From: Bacteroidia bacterium
GTDB lineage: Bacteria; Bacteroidota; Bacteroidia; Cytophagales; Flammeovirgaceae
Direction: 5' to 3'
DNA length: 41,106 nt
NCBI GenBank assembly: GCA_030425505.1
Contig: JAUIAB010000024.1
Coordinates: 1 to 41,106 of the forward strand
Part shown: positions 16,233 to 25,400 of the stretch, in pieces
Layout: every line of letters begins with the position of its first letter
How positions within the stretch are numbered: the stretch's first letter is position 1
Program-made: the position numbers and the translations under genes
Notes under the pieces: model-generated
What the model was told of the DNA's origin: nothing
Databases searched by the model: none
Seen by the model: only the letters and a program-made list of their open reading frames with translations

Positions 16233-16655
16233 TTAGTTAGTTCTGATCAGATGATGAATGGCTAATTTATAGCTATTTAGCCCAAGTCCAATTATACACC
16301 CTTCAGCAATAGAGCTGATATAGCTTTCTTTTCTAAACTTTTCTCTTTGATAAATATTTGAAATATGGACCTCAATTATAGGGGAAGAAATCAATTTTAA
16401 GGCATCTAAAATGGCAACAGATGTATGGCTATATGCACCAGCATTTATAACAATACCATTAGAGACCTCTCTTATGCCTTGTATATGATCGACTAAAGAA
16501 CCTTCATGGTTAGATTGATAGTAATGGAGATCAAGAGTTTTAAAGTCATTTTTTAAATCTTTAAAGAAAGAGTCAAATGTTTGATTACCATAAACCTCAG
16601 GTTCTCGTTTACCCAAAAGGTTCAGATTAGGCCCATTTATTATATCAATTCTCAT
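16233..16655 (-). CDS. aroQ: 3-Dehydroquinate dehydratase, type II
   Basis: A 140-residue shikimate-pathway enzyme that removes water from 3-dehydroquinate, third step toward chorismate. All type II hallmarks are present: INGPNLNLLGKREPEVYG with R17 and catalytic Y22, SNHEGSLVDHI, INAGAYSHTSVAI and EVHISNIYQREKFR with H97. Length is typical of the family, which assembles as a dodecamer. The ATG at 16655 lies directly before the first beta strand, so no N-terminal extension is missing. It leads a minus-strand run of three genes. Upstream is an unoccupied stretch containing a perfect 9-bp inverted repeat, then the divergently oriented tRNA-Leu. Confidence 0.95.
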   Translation of the reverse strand: MRIDIINGPNLNLLGKREPEVYGNQTFDSFFKDLKNDFKTLDLHYYQSNHEGSLVDHIQGIREVSNGIVINAGAYSHTSVAILDALKLISSPIIEVHISNIYQREKFRKESYISSIAEGCIIGLGLNSYKLAIHHLIRTN

Positions 16656-16711
16656 GCTGCTAAAGCCTCTGAATAGTCTACTATGCTAAAGTGTGTAATT
16701 TATGCTTGACT

Positions 16712-16735
16712 ATCAAATACTTGCTGGTATTTGAT
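16712..16735. repeat. Perfect 9-bp inverted repeat upstream of aroQ and of tRNA-Leu
   Basis: ATCAAATAC (16712-16720) and GTATTTGAT (16727-16735) flank a 6-base spacer. It lies in the divergent intergenic region between aroQ and the tRNA gene, 57 bases from the aroQ start. A hairpin of this shape with no T-run in either direction is more likely a regulatory dyad than a terminator. No binding protein can be named. Confidence 0.35.
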
Positions 16736-16809
16736 GATATGTCTTGAAAGAATAATGAGATAGATGGGTTGCTATAAAAAAAGATTTTCAGTACTTTCGA
16801 CATCCTTTT

Positions 16810-16893
16810 GCCCAGATGGCGGAATTGGTAGACGCGTTGGTCTCAAACACCAATGATAGCAATATCGTGCCGGTTCGACCCCGGCTCTGGGTA
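16810..16893 (+). tRNA. tRNA-Leu, anticodon CAA
   Basis: An 84-base cloverleaf. The acceptor stem GCCCAGA pairs with TCTGGGT (first pair G-U) and leaves A as discriminator. The D-arm contains the GGTAGACGC segment. The anticodon arm is TGGT-CTCAAAC-ACCA, giving CAA, which reads UUG. A long variable arm (GATAGCAATATC) marks it as a class II tRNA (Leu/Ser). The T-arm is GCCGG-TTCGACC-CCGGC. CCA is not encoded in the DNA, which fits the presence of a CCA-adding-type enzyme at 29027-30469. Confidence 0.95.
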
Positions 16894-16961
16894 CTTTTCT
16901 CTCCTAGTGAGTTTAACTATCAATCTATTAGCAGCTTACTATAAGGTTGTTTTAAGTCTCC

Positions 16962-18908
16962 TTAATTAGCCTTTGCAAAAAATATCTCTTCGTTTTTAGA
17001 AATTTCAAAACCCAATAGGGCTTTCACAGTGTTTAAAATCTCCAGATGACTAAACCCAGCATCTTTATGGAGTTCTATTTGTTCTCCATGCTCAAAAACT
17101 TGATCTGGTATTCCTAGTCTTACTACTTTACTAGAGTAGTTTTTATCCGTCATAAACTCTACAATAGCACTTCCAAAACCACCCATCAAGCACCCATCTT
17201 CTATGGTGACAACTTTATCAAACTTAGAAAAAGCAAAATGCAAAAACTCTTCGTCTAAAGGCTTTACAAAGCGCATATCAAAATGAGCTGGGAAAATACC
17301 TAAAGAATGAAATTGTTCTTGGAGCTCAATCACATAATTCCCTATATGACCAATAGTAAGAATAGCAATATCTTCTCCTTCACTAATTACCTGCCCTTTA
17401 CCTATTACTATTTCTTTAAAAGGCTTTTTCCAATCAGGCATTACACCTTGCCCACGAGGGTAGCGAATAGAAAAAGGACTTTGACTCTGTAATTGAGCTG
17501 TGTACATTAAATTCCTAAGCTCTTCTTCGTTGAGAGGAGATGAAACAATCATATTTGGTATGCAACGCATGTAAGCTATATCGTATGCTCCATGATGGGT
17601 TGCTCCATCAGCACCAGCAAAGCCAGCTCTATCCATACAAAAAATCACAGGTAAATTTTGAATGCACACATCGTGAACTACCTGATCATAAGCTCGTTGC
17701 ATGAAAGAAGAATATATATTACAGAATGGTACTAGACCTTCCGCAGCCATGCCAGCTGATAGAGTAACAGCGTGCTGCTCAGCTATGCCAACATCAAATG
17801 CTCTATCTGGCATTTCTTTCATCATGATATTCATGGACGATCCAGAAGGCATAGCGGGAGTGATGCCAACAATTTTCTCATTTAGCTTAGCAAGTTCTAC
17901 CATAGTTTCACCAAATACCTGCTGATACTTTGGAGGTTGAGGTTTCTCAGAAATCTTTTTCTTTATCTCCCCAGTAATCTTGTCGAACTTGCCTGGTGCA
18001 TGCCATTTAGTTTGGTTTTCCTCTGCTGGTAAAAACCCTTTCCCTTTTACGGTAATGCAATGAAGTAACTTGGGACCAGGAATATTTTTCAAGTCATTCA
18101 GAACGCTGATTAGGTGGCTTACATCATGACCATCTACAGGGCCAAAGTATCTTAGGTTAAGTGCTTCGAAAAGATTGCTATGCTTGAGTAAGGCTGATTT
18201 GATCATATTCTCTACTCTGGAAGCCAGACCTTGAGCTTTTGGAGCAATTTTCTTTACTTTTCCCAAAAGCTTCCAAATATCATCTTTAACCTTGTTATAA
18301 AACTGTGAGGTAGTGATGTCAGTCAAATATTCTTTTAAAGCTCCAACATTAGGATCAATTGACATGCAGTTGTCATTGAGGATAATGAGAAGATTAGCAT
18401 CACTTGAGCCTGCATGATTCATGCCCTCAAAAGCTAGTCCTGCTGTCATAGCTCCATCACCTATCACTGCAACATGTTGCTTTTTGTTATCCCCTTTCAT
18501 TTTTGAGGCAATAGCCATACCCAATGCTGCTGATATAGACGTGGAGGAGTGACCTACGCCAAAGGTGTCATATTCGCTTTCTACTCTTCTTGGAAAGCCA
18601 GAAATACCATCTTTAACTCTATTAGTATAAAAAGTTTCTTTACGACCAGTAAGAATTTTATGCCCATAAGCTTGGTGTCCAACATCCCAAACAAGGAGAT
18701 CTTCAGGAGTGTTGAGAGCATAATGCAATGCAGTAGTCAACTCTACAACTCCAAGGCTTGCTCCAAAATGCCCCCCATACACAGAAACATGATCTATAAT
18801 GAACTGTCTGAGCTCTTCGCAAAGTGCTACAAGTTCTTCTAAGTCAAGAGCTTTAAGATCTTTTGGAGAATTTATTTTCTTAAGAAGCCTTCCCTGCTCT
18901 ATAAGCAT
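16962..18908 (-). CDS. dxs: 1-Deoxy-D-xylulose-5-phosphate synthase
   Basis: A 648-residue thiamine-diphosphate enzyme that condenses pyruvate and glyceraldehyde-3-phosphate, the entry step of the MEP isoprenoid pathway. The N-terminal TPP-binding half shows YGGHFGASLGVVELTTALHY, WDVGHQAYGHKILTGR and the GDGAMTAG TPP/Mg site with the paired NDNCMSIDPNVG. The second half has the transketolase-like pyrimidine domain (VGIAEQHAVTLSAGMA, with catalytic Glu) and the C-terminal domain (SPFSIRYPRGQG, EDGCLMGGFGSAI). Length is normal for the family. The ATG at 18908 is well placed. The gene stands alone: the tRNA lies downstream on the other strand, and a plus-strand protease gene diverges upstream after 277 bases. 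Confidence 0.96.
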   Translation of the reverse strand: MLIEQGRLLKKINSPKDLKALDLEELVALCEELRQFIIDHVSVYGGHFGASLGVVELTTALHYALNTPEDLLVWDVGHQAYGHKILTGRKETFYTNRVKDGISGFPRRVESEYDTFGVGHSSTSISAALGMAIASKMKGDNKKQHVAVIGDGAMTAGLAFEGMNHAGSSDANLLIILNDNCMSIDPNVGALKEYLTDITTSQFYNKVKDDIWKLLGKVKKIAPKAQGLASRVENMIKSALLKHSNLFEALNLRYFGPVDGHDVSHLISVLNDLKNIPGPKLLHCITVKGKGFLPAEENQTKWHAPGKFDKITGEIKKKISEKPQPPKYQQVFGETMVELAKLNEKIVGITPAMPSGSSMNIMMKEMPDRAFDVGIAEQHAVTLSAGMAAEGLVPFCNIYSSFMQRAYDQVVHDVCIQNLPVIFCMDRAGFAGADGATHHGAYDIAYMRCIPNMIVSSPLNEEELRNLMYTAQLQSQSPFSIRYPRGQGVMPDWKKPFKEIVIGKGQVISEGEDIAILTIGHIGNYVIELQEQFHSLGIFPAHFDMRFVKPLDEEFLHFAFSKFDKVVTIEDGCLMGGFGSAIVEFMTDKNYSSKVVRLGIPDQVFEHGEQIELHKDAGFSHLEILNTVKALLGFEISKNEEIFFAKAN

Positions 18909-19185
18909 AGTATAAATTAATAGTCTAAAGAATATAAAGTTAATACTAAAAAGGAAGAATTGTTCAAGTGTGTATTTGCTATAGCAATTATTGTTCTGAT
19001 AAGCTGTTCGTGTCTAAAGCTTAGAATAAATATTAAATATTTACTATCTTTAGTATAATTATACCAATTTAGATATTCAACTGGCTAGCATTTCTTTTTT
19101 TTTTGCATAAATCATTGCGAAAGCCACAAGTTAGAACCAGTTTGCATTTCTATTTGGCGTAAAAGTTTAACCTAAATGTAATATT

Positions 19186-22044
19186 ATGAAAACAACTACC
19201 AGCTTGTTGCTTGTGCTATATGCATTAACAATACTTTCAACAAGTACATTTTCTCAAAAAAAGAGTGATTTAAAAAATGGAAAACTTAGCTATTCTTTAA
19301 AGCTTTTACAGCAAGACTATTCAAAAAGTAAAAAGACTCCAATTGATTTTGGAGGTCTTGTTCGAACTAAAGGAGAGTTAGTAGCAGTACAGGTAAGAGT
19401 TAAAGATCCAGAAAAGTTACTTTCTGAGTTCAAAGCCTTAGGTATGGAATCACCTGAGTACTTGGGTGAACTTTTAGAAGGATGGATACCTGTAGGCTCA
19501 TTAGAGGGTTTAGCTAAAATGAGTGAAGTAAAACATGTTTCTGCAATACCTAAGCCGCAACTTTCTGTAGGTAGAGTGGATAATGAAGCAGATAGAGCAA
19601 TGCAAACAGATGCTTTGAGGCAAGAAATGTGGTTGGACGGGGAAGGCGTAAAAATAGGAGTGATATCCGATAGCTTTAATGGACTTGGAAATATGGGTCA
19701 AGTTATTGCAAGCGGAGATTTACCTGGTCCAGGTAACCCCAATGGATATACTCAAGAAGTACATATACTAAGAGATGATGCGGAAAACCCTACAGATGAA
19801 GGAAAAGGAATGGCAGAACTGATCCATGATATAGTACCTGCAGCCGACCTTGCTTTTCATACTGGTTTTGCAGCTGGAAAAATAGGGTTTGCGAATGCAG
19901 TTAGAAACTTGGCAAATGCAGGATGTGACGTCATAGTAGATGATTTATATATTGGGGGTCAGGCAATTTATCAAAAAGATGTTGTCGCTCAGGCATATGA
20001 TGATGTTTTCGATGCTGGAATTGTAGGTCTTACTGCTGCGGGTAATAGTGCAAATGAAGCTTATGATGCTAGCTTTAATCCTTCTAATGAAGTTCACAAT
20101 GTGCGAGGGAGAATGATAAATGAAAGAAGCGGTCAAAATGATTTAGTAGATGTAGGTAGATTTATTTTCCATGATTTTGATCCTTCAGAAGATAATGAAA
20201 GTCCTTTTTTAGAAGTTAGTTCTCGATATGTAGGTACAGAAAGGATAATTTTACAATGGAGTGAAGCATATCAAACAATTTGTGAGAATTGTCCTGAAGT
20301 ATCCGATTTTGATTTGATAGTAAGTACTACAAATGATTTTGAAAATGCAACTTTATATCACATAACCCAAAATGGAGAAGCAATAGCTTATATGGGTGGA
20401 GATAATAACCTTGAAACAGGGGAAGCATATGAGTTTGGTCTTGCTACGTTTTCAAACAGTTATAACAATCAGACAAGATATATAGCTGTTGGAAAATATC
20501 TAAGTGAAGAAGAAGAAACTACACCAGAGCTTTTAGAGTATTTAAAAAATATTCAGTTCAAGTTATTGTTTATGGACGGGATTGCACATTCAGTAGTTCC
20601 TGGTCTCATTAATGGTTCAACTGTTATGGGTCATTGTGCTACTGAGAAAGTATTAGCTATTGGTGCTGTAAATTATCAAAGTACTCCAGCGTTTGGAGGA
20701 GAATTAGCACGCGCTGACTACTCTTCTATTGGTGGTGGATACTATTATTTTGATGAAAACGGTAACAGCTTAATGCAAAGAGATGCACTAGGAATTATGC
20801 GAAGAGGTGTTTTTCAAAGAAAACCGGATATTATGGCGCCAAGCAGTACCAGGACAAGTAGTTTTGGAATGCAGGATCGAGATAATTTTATGTCATATAT
20901 ATTTCCAGGAACTTCAGCAGCAGCTCCGCATGCAGCAGCAGTAGCAGCCATGATGTTGCAAGTGACAAGAAACCAAATTACTCCACAACAGGTGCAAGAT
21001 GTGTTCCGACAAACAGCTACAGATATGGACAATGATTTGGAAGCAGGATTTCAAAGAGGATATGATGTGGCAACCGGGTATGGATATATCAATGCCATAG
21101 CAGCTGTTCAAACAGCAAGAAGACATTTAGATGTAGGCAGAAGGCCAGCATTGTCATTTGTGAGTGTAACAGAACGTCTTTGCTCTTTAGATGATACATT
21201 AAATGTATTTATGGGATATAATCTATCTGAAGAACAACAAAGAAATAACCAGTTGGTTTTACACTTACAAGATAGCGAAGGAGGTGTTAAAGAGTTAGGT
21301 AGATACAATCTATTTGAACCTATTCAGGTTCTGGTAGAAAATAATGAAGCTCTTCAAAAGCCTGGAAAGTATCAATTGATTGCTACTCTTTCCAATACAA
21401 GAAGCTCAATAGCCGTTAGTGAACGCTTCTCTATTAATGGAGTACAACTAGTTGAAGAAGAGAGCGAGCTAAACTATTATGCGACGGCTACCTGTAATGT
21501 AAAACTAGAAGCTAACTTTCCTGAAGGAAATGATGTAAACCCATCCTACACTGTACTGGTAGAAGGTTTGCCATCACCTCTTCTTGATAGAAACTATCGT
21601 AAAGTAATACATAGAAACCATGCAGGGAGTAGTTTTACATTGAACCCTTCACGAGTGGGGATGATACCAGGTCAGCAATACAAAATAAGACTTAGGTTAG
21701 ACGATGGTTGTGACTGGTGGGAAAGTGAGCCTTTTAGGGTAGAGTTAGGCTTTAGCAACTTTGGTTTTGGTAGTAGATTATCTGGAGATATAGCAAACAA
21801 CTTGATCAAAGCTTACCCTAATCCATTTACCGATAACGTAACTATTAGAATTGCATCTGATATCGAGGTAAAGTCTTTAAAAGTAAGAAGTATGTTAGGT
21901 CATGAAGTATATAGCCAAAATGCATTAAATGTTGATAATAAAAGTATGGAGTTGGAGTTAGATATGTTAAATAAGGGAACGTATCTGTTAGAGATTATAG
22001 GTAATGACGGAAAAAAATATTATCAGCAAATTCTCAAGAATTAG
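19186..22044 (+). CDS. Secreted subtilisin-family (S8) peptidase with T9SS sorting domain and Glu in place of the catalytic His
   Basis: A 952-residue exported protein with a signal peptide (about 1-23, STFSQ), a propeptide-like region, an S8 catalytic domain (about 150-645) and C-terminal beta domains, ending in a type A T9SS sorting domain (about 877-952; AYPNPF, then GTYLLEI). The catalytic Asp is D162 (GVISDSFN), the oxyanion Asn N287 (AAGNS) and the Ser S577 (GTSAAAPHAAAV). Where subtilisins have HGTHVA, this protein has DEGKGMAELIHD, so Glu205 occupies the His position, as in the Ser-Glu-Asp sedolisins. About 180 residues between N287 and S577 look like an inserted beta domain. The gene stands alone and is closed by a strong terminator. 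It should reach the surface or medium through type IX secretion. Substrate unknown; catalysis unproven. Confidence 0.85.
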   Translation: MKTTTSLLLVLYALTILSTSTFSQKKSDLKNGKLSYSLKLLQQDYSKSKKTPIDFGGLVRTKGELVAVQVRVKDPEKLLSEFKALGMESPEYLGELLEGWIPVGSLEGLAKMSEVKHVSAIPKPQLSVGRVDNEADRAMQTDALRQEMWLDGEGVKIGVISDSFNGLGNMGQVIASGDLPGPGNPNGYTQEVHILRDDAENPTDEGKGMAELIHDIVPAADLAFHTGFAAGKIGFANAVRNLANAGCDVIVDDLYIGGQAIYQKDVVAQAYDDVFDAGIVGLTAAGNSANEAYDASFNPSNEVHNVRGRMINERSGQNDLVDVGRFIFHDFDPSEDNESPFLEVSSRYVGTERIILQWSEAYQTICENCPEVSDFDLIVSTTNDFENATLYHITQNGEAIAYMGGDNNLETGEAYEFGLATFSNSYNNQTRYIAVGKYLSEEEETTPELLEYLKNIQFKLLFMDGIAHSVVPGLINGSTVMGHCATEKVLAIGAVNYQSTPAFGGELARADYSSIGGGYYYFDENGNSLMQRDALGIMRRGVFQRKPDIMAPSSTRTSSFGMQDRDNFMSYIFPGTSAAAPHAAAVAAMMLQVTRNQITPQQVQDVFRQTATDMDNDLEAGFQRGYDVATGYGYINAIAAVQTARRHLDVGRRPALSFVSVTERLCSLDDTLNVFMGYNLSEEQQRNNQLVLHLQDSEGGVKELGRYNLFEPIQVLVENNEALQKPGKYQLIATLSNTRSSIAVSERFSINGVQLVEEESELNYYATATCNVKLEANFPEGNDVNPSYTVLVEGLPSPLLDRNYRKVIHRNHAGSSFTLNPSRVGMIPGQQYKIRLRLDDGCDWWESEPFRVELGFSNFGFGSRLSGDIANNLIKAYPNPFTDNVTIRIASDIEVKSLKVRSMLGHEVYSQNALNVDNKSMELELDMLNKGTYLLEIIGNDGKKYYQQILKN

Positions 22045-22071
22045 AATAGATTTTTAATATATGATTAAGCT

Positions 22072-22107
22072 AAAAAAGCTGCCTTATAAAAAAAGGTAGC
22101 TTTTTTT
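22072..22107 (+). terminator. Rho-independent terminator of the protease gene
   Basis: AAAAAGCTGCCTT pairs with AAGGTAGCTTTTT over a short A-rich loop (13 bp with one G-U), and the 3' arm runs into seven Ts. It lies 28 bases past the stop codon. This is a clear intrinsic terminator. Confidence 0.9.
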
Positions 22108-22479
22108 ATGCTCTTCGCTATGTAATGAGTATTACATAATTAAAGTTATAATTAAGTTGTTCTTAACAAAAAAATGAGAATTTAATTGTGAAGTTTAGCA
22201 TCTTCTTAAAAAGAAGTTCTTGCTTTTTAAGAATTTTATTTTAAAATTACAGGTTAATACAATAATAAAGACTAAATATTCTTTGATACTTTTTTTAATT
22301 TACCAGGAATTATCTAAGTTTTCCCGTTTTTGAAAGCTATTTACTAAAATATTTTAAAGTTATGAATGTTTTCCAAAGCAAAATATCCTCTAGCAGCAAT
22401 TTTGCCTCAAGTTCTTGAGGGTTCTACTTAGAAGTTGTTTTTTAAAGTTTGTTTTATATAGTTAACCAGATTTAAAGTT
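22108..22479. other. Long intergenic region with two inverted repeats, no gene seen
   Basis: This AT-rich stretch separates the two T9SS-secreted protein genes. It holds a 7-bp dyad (ATGTAAT-gagt-ATTACAT, 22120-22137) and an 11-bp perfect inverted repeat at 22203-22233. I see no open frame with coding character and no tRNA-like fold. The promoter of the large downstream gene should be in its right half. I could not pick a -7/-33 pair with confidence. Confidence 0.5.
22203..22233 (+). terminator. Perfect 11-bp hairpin with T-rich tail (second terminator or sRNA end)
   Basis: TTCTTAAAAAG (22203-22213) and CTTTTTAAGAA (22223-22233) are exact reverse complements around a 9-base loop and are followed by TTTTATTTT. 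It lies about 100 bases beyond the strong terminator of the protease gene, so it is either a backup terminator or the 3' end of a short untranslated transcript starting between the two. Confidence 0.45.
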
Positions 22480-25400
22480 ATGGATAGAATTCTATACACA
22501 CTGTTATTTTTCTTTTTCTCATCTCTTTTTTGTGAAAGTTCGTTTGGGCAGGTAAATGAGCCGAATAGATTTATATTGAATAAGTCTGCTTTGGGTAAGT
22601 CTAAAATAGAGCGTAGTCCTAAGGAAAACCCTAAGGAGAGGGCAGCATATGAGCACAAAATGCTGGCAGATCCAAGGACGGGAAAAATTCCAAAGGGGAT
22701 AGAAATGAAGGAAGCTTTTTTTTCAGCCTTACTACCAAAAATGCAGTATGGAGTTCAGAAAGGGATACAGGGGAGAGTAGATTTGGAAGATGCAGATCGT
22801 TGGCAAGAGAGGGGTCCATATTTTGTAGGCGGAAGGACAAGAGCTATTGCAATTGACATTACCAATGAAAACATTATCCTAGCAGGAGGAGTTGCAGGAG
22901 GGGTATGGCGCTCAGAAGATGGAGGTAGTACCTGGGTAAAGACGACCAGTCCTTCATATAATCATAGTGTAACAAGTATTGCTCAGGATTCTAGACCTGG
23001 ATATACGCACATTTGGTACTACAGTGCAGGAGAGCAGGAGGGAGCATCATCAGGTGGTTTTTCAGGAGACTCGTCACATGGAGGGGGAGGGGTTTACAAA
23101 TCTACCGATGGAGGTCGGACGTGGTTACTGCTTCTAGGTACTTCTAATGAGGATGGGTTTGAAGGTGTGCGCGATGAAGAGGGTGGATCATTTGATTGGA
23201 CGAACCGGATAGTGGTAAATCCGCTAACGGGAAGTGTGTTTGTAGCTACGTTTAGAGGTATATCTGGCTCTAGGGATGGAGGGGATACCTGGGATTATGT
23301 GCTTAGGAGCACAGATCCGGTAGGTCAGGGTCCAACCAATACAAGTGAGATAGAGGTTACTTCCACAGGTATATTATTTGCAACCATTTCTTATGAAGGA
23401 GTAGAGCATTCAGGTATATATGTATCATTGAATGATGGGCGTACCTGGCAGGATATAACACCTCGGGTAGGGAATGGAGATCCTTTTACGATACTGGAAA
23501 ACTATTCAAGGACGACTATAGGCATAGCGCCATCGGATGAGAGTATAGTATACTTTTTCACAAGTGGGAGAGTACCGCGTAATATAGATCAAAATGTAGA
23601 GTGTATAAATGTAGAAGATCTTTTAGGAGGTAGTGAAAGGTATGCTTTGTATAAGTTGGAGTGGGAATTATCAGGAGATGGTAGGTCAGTAACTACTAGT
23701 TGGGTAGATAGGAGTAGGAATCTACCAGAACAAGGTACATTAGGTTTGGGTCAGGGAAACTACAACAAGTTTGTAAGAGTGAAGCCAGATGATCCAAGTA
23801 CAGTGTTTATTGGAAGCGTTAATTTGTTTAGATCTACAGATGGATTTGCTAGTTCAGAGAGTGTACAATTGATAGGGGGTTATAACTTTAACAAACAGCT
23901 TTTCAATGATCCAAGTGTAGGGATACTATATAAGAATCATCATCCAGATAACCATGATTTGGTATTTTTTCCATCGGATGCTAATAAGGCAATCAGTGTA
24001 CATGATGGTGGTGTAACCTTGGCGTTAGATATTTCAGAAGATACTGGAGGGGAGGAGCCTGTTAGTTGGGAGTCATTAAATGTGGGTTATTATACTACTC
24101 AGGCATACTCGGTAGCAATTAATGATAGAGCTGGGAGTAATGATATAGTAGCAGGATTTCAGGATAATGGTACATTTTCATCAGATAGTTACTCTCCAAA
24201 CAGAAAGTGGCGAGGAGAAGGAGGAGGAGATGGAGGACTTTGTGAGATTACTACAATAGATGGATTTCATATGTTTTCTTCCTCATATTATGCATCCATA
24301 ACGAGGAAAGATTATGATGAATCTGGTAATGTGATAGGAGAGACTTCACTGGTTCCACCTATACCTGACTTTATCAGACCACCTCAAGATGCAGGAGTGC
24401 CAGAAGGGGATCTCATTGATTTCTTTTACTACAATTTCATACATCCATATACATATGATAAAGAGGAAGATATTTTATATTTCCCAATAAAGACGCATGT
24501 TTCTTTTTTGAATAATGCAAGTACATCACAAGGAGGAACTAATTGGGCAGATTTTCAAGGAGATAATTGGCAGTTTCGTTTTGGTTTGATGAATACTCCA
24601 GAAGAGGAAAGATGCTTTAACTTAGGTTTTGTATCAGAAACAACAACAGCAATAGCTGTTTCTGAGTCAGATCAGCAGCCGAAGACGTTGTATTTAGGTA
24701 CATCAGAGGGTAGGCTTTTCAAACATGTGAGAGAGGGTAATGCATGGAATAGAGAAGGTGATGTAGCGGGAAATAACTTTCCAGCAGGGGGATATATTAG
24801 CTGTATAGCTATAGATCCTAGAAATTCGGATAAGGTATATGTAGTTTTTTCTAACTACAATGTTCCAAGTATTTTTGAGTCAGTAGATGGAGGAACAACG
24901 TGGCGTACGGTAGGAGGAAACTTGGAGGATAACCGTGATGGTAGCGGAAATGGGCCAAGTGTTCGATGGCTGAGTATATTGGACTATAGAGCTGCAAACT
25001 ATAAAAAATACTATGTAGGTACTAGCAAGGGTTTGTTTTCTACAAGAGTATTGAATAGAGATAATACGGAATGGATTCAAGAGAGTCCTGATCAAATAGG
25101 TTCTGTTGTGGTGCCAATGATAAAGACGAGGAATAGCGATGGGTATGTTGCAGTAGCTACTCATGCTACAGGTTTGTATACTTCTTATGCCACAGGAGTA
25201 GAGCCATTGAGGGTAGCCAATGCGATTAATGATATAGAGGCGAACATGAATCAGGCAGATACGAAGATAGACTTAAGTAGAGTATTTACAGACCCTAGTG
25301 GACCTGATGAGAATATAGTGGTTTCTTTAGGAGGGAACACAAATGACAATGTGATAGATGTTGAGGTAGTAGGTCAGGAGTTAAGGGTTGATTACTTAGC

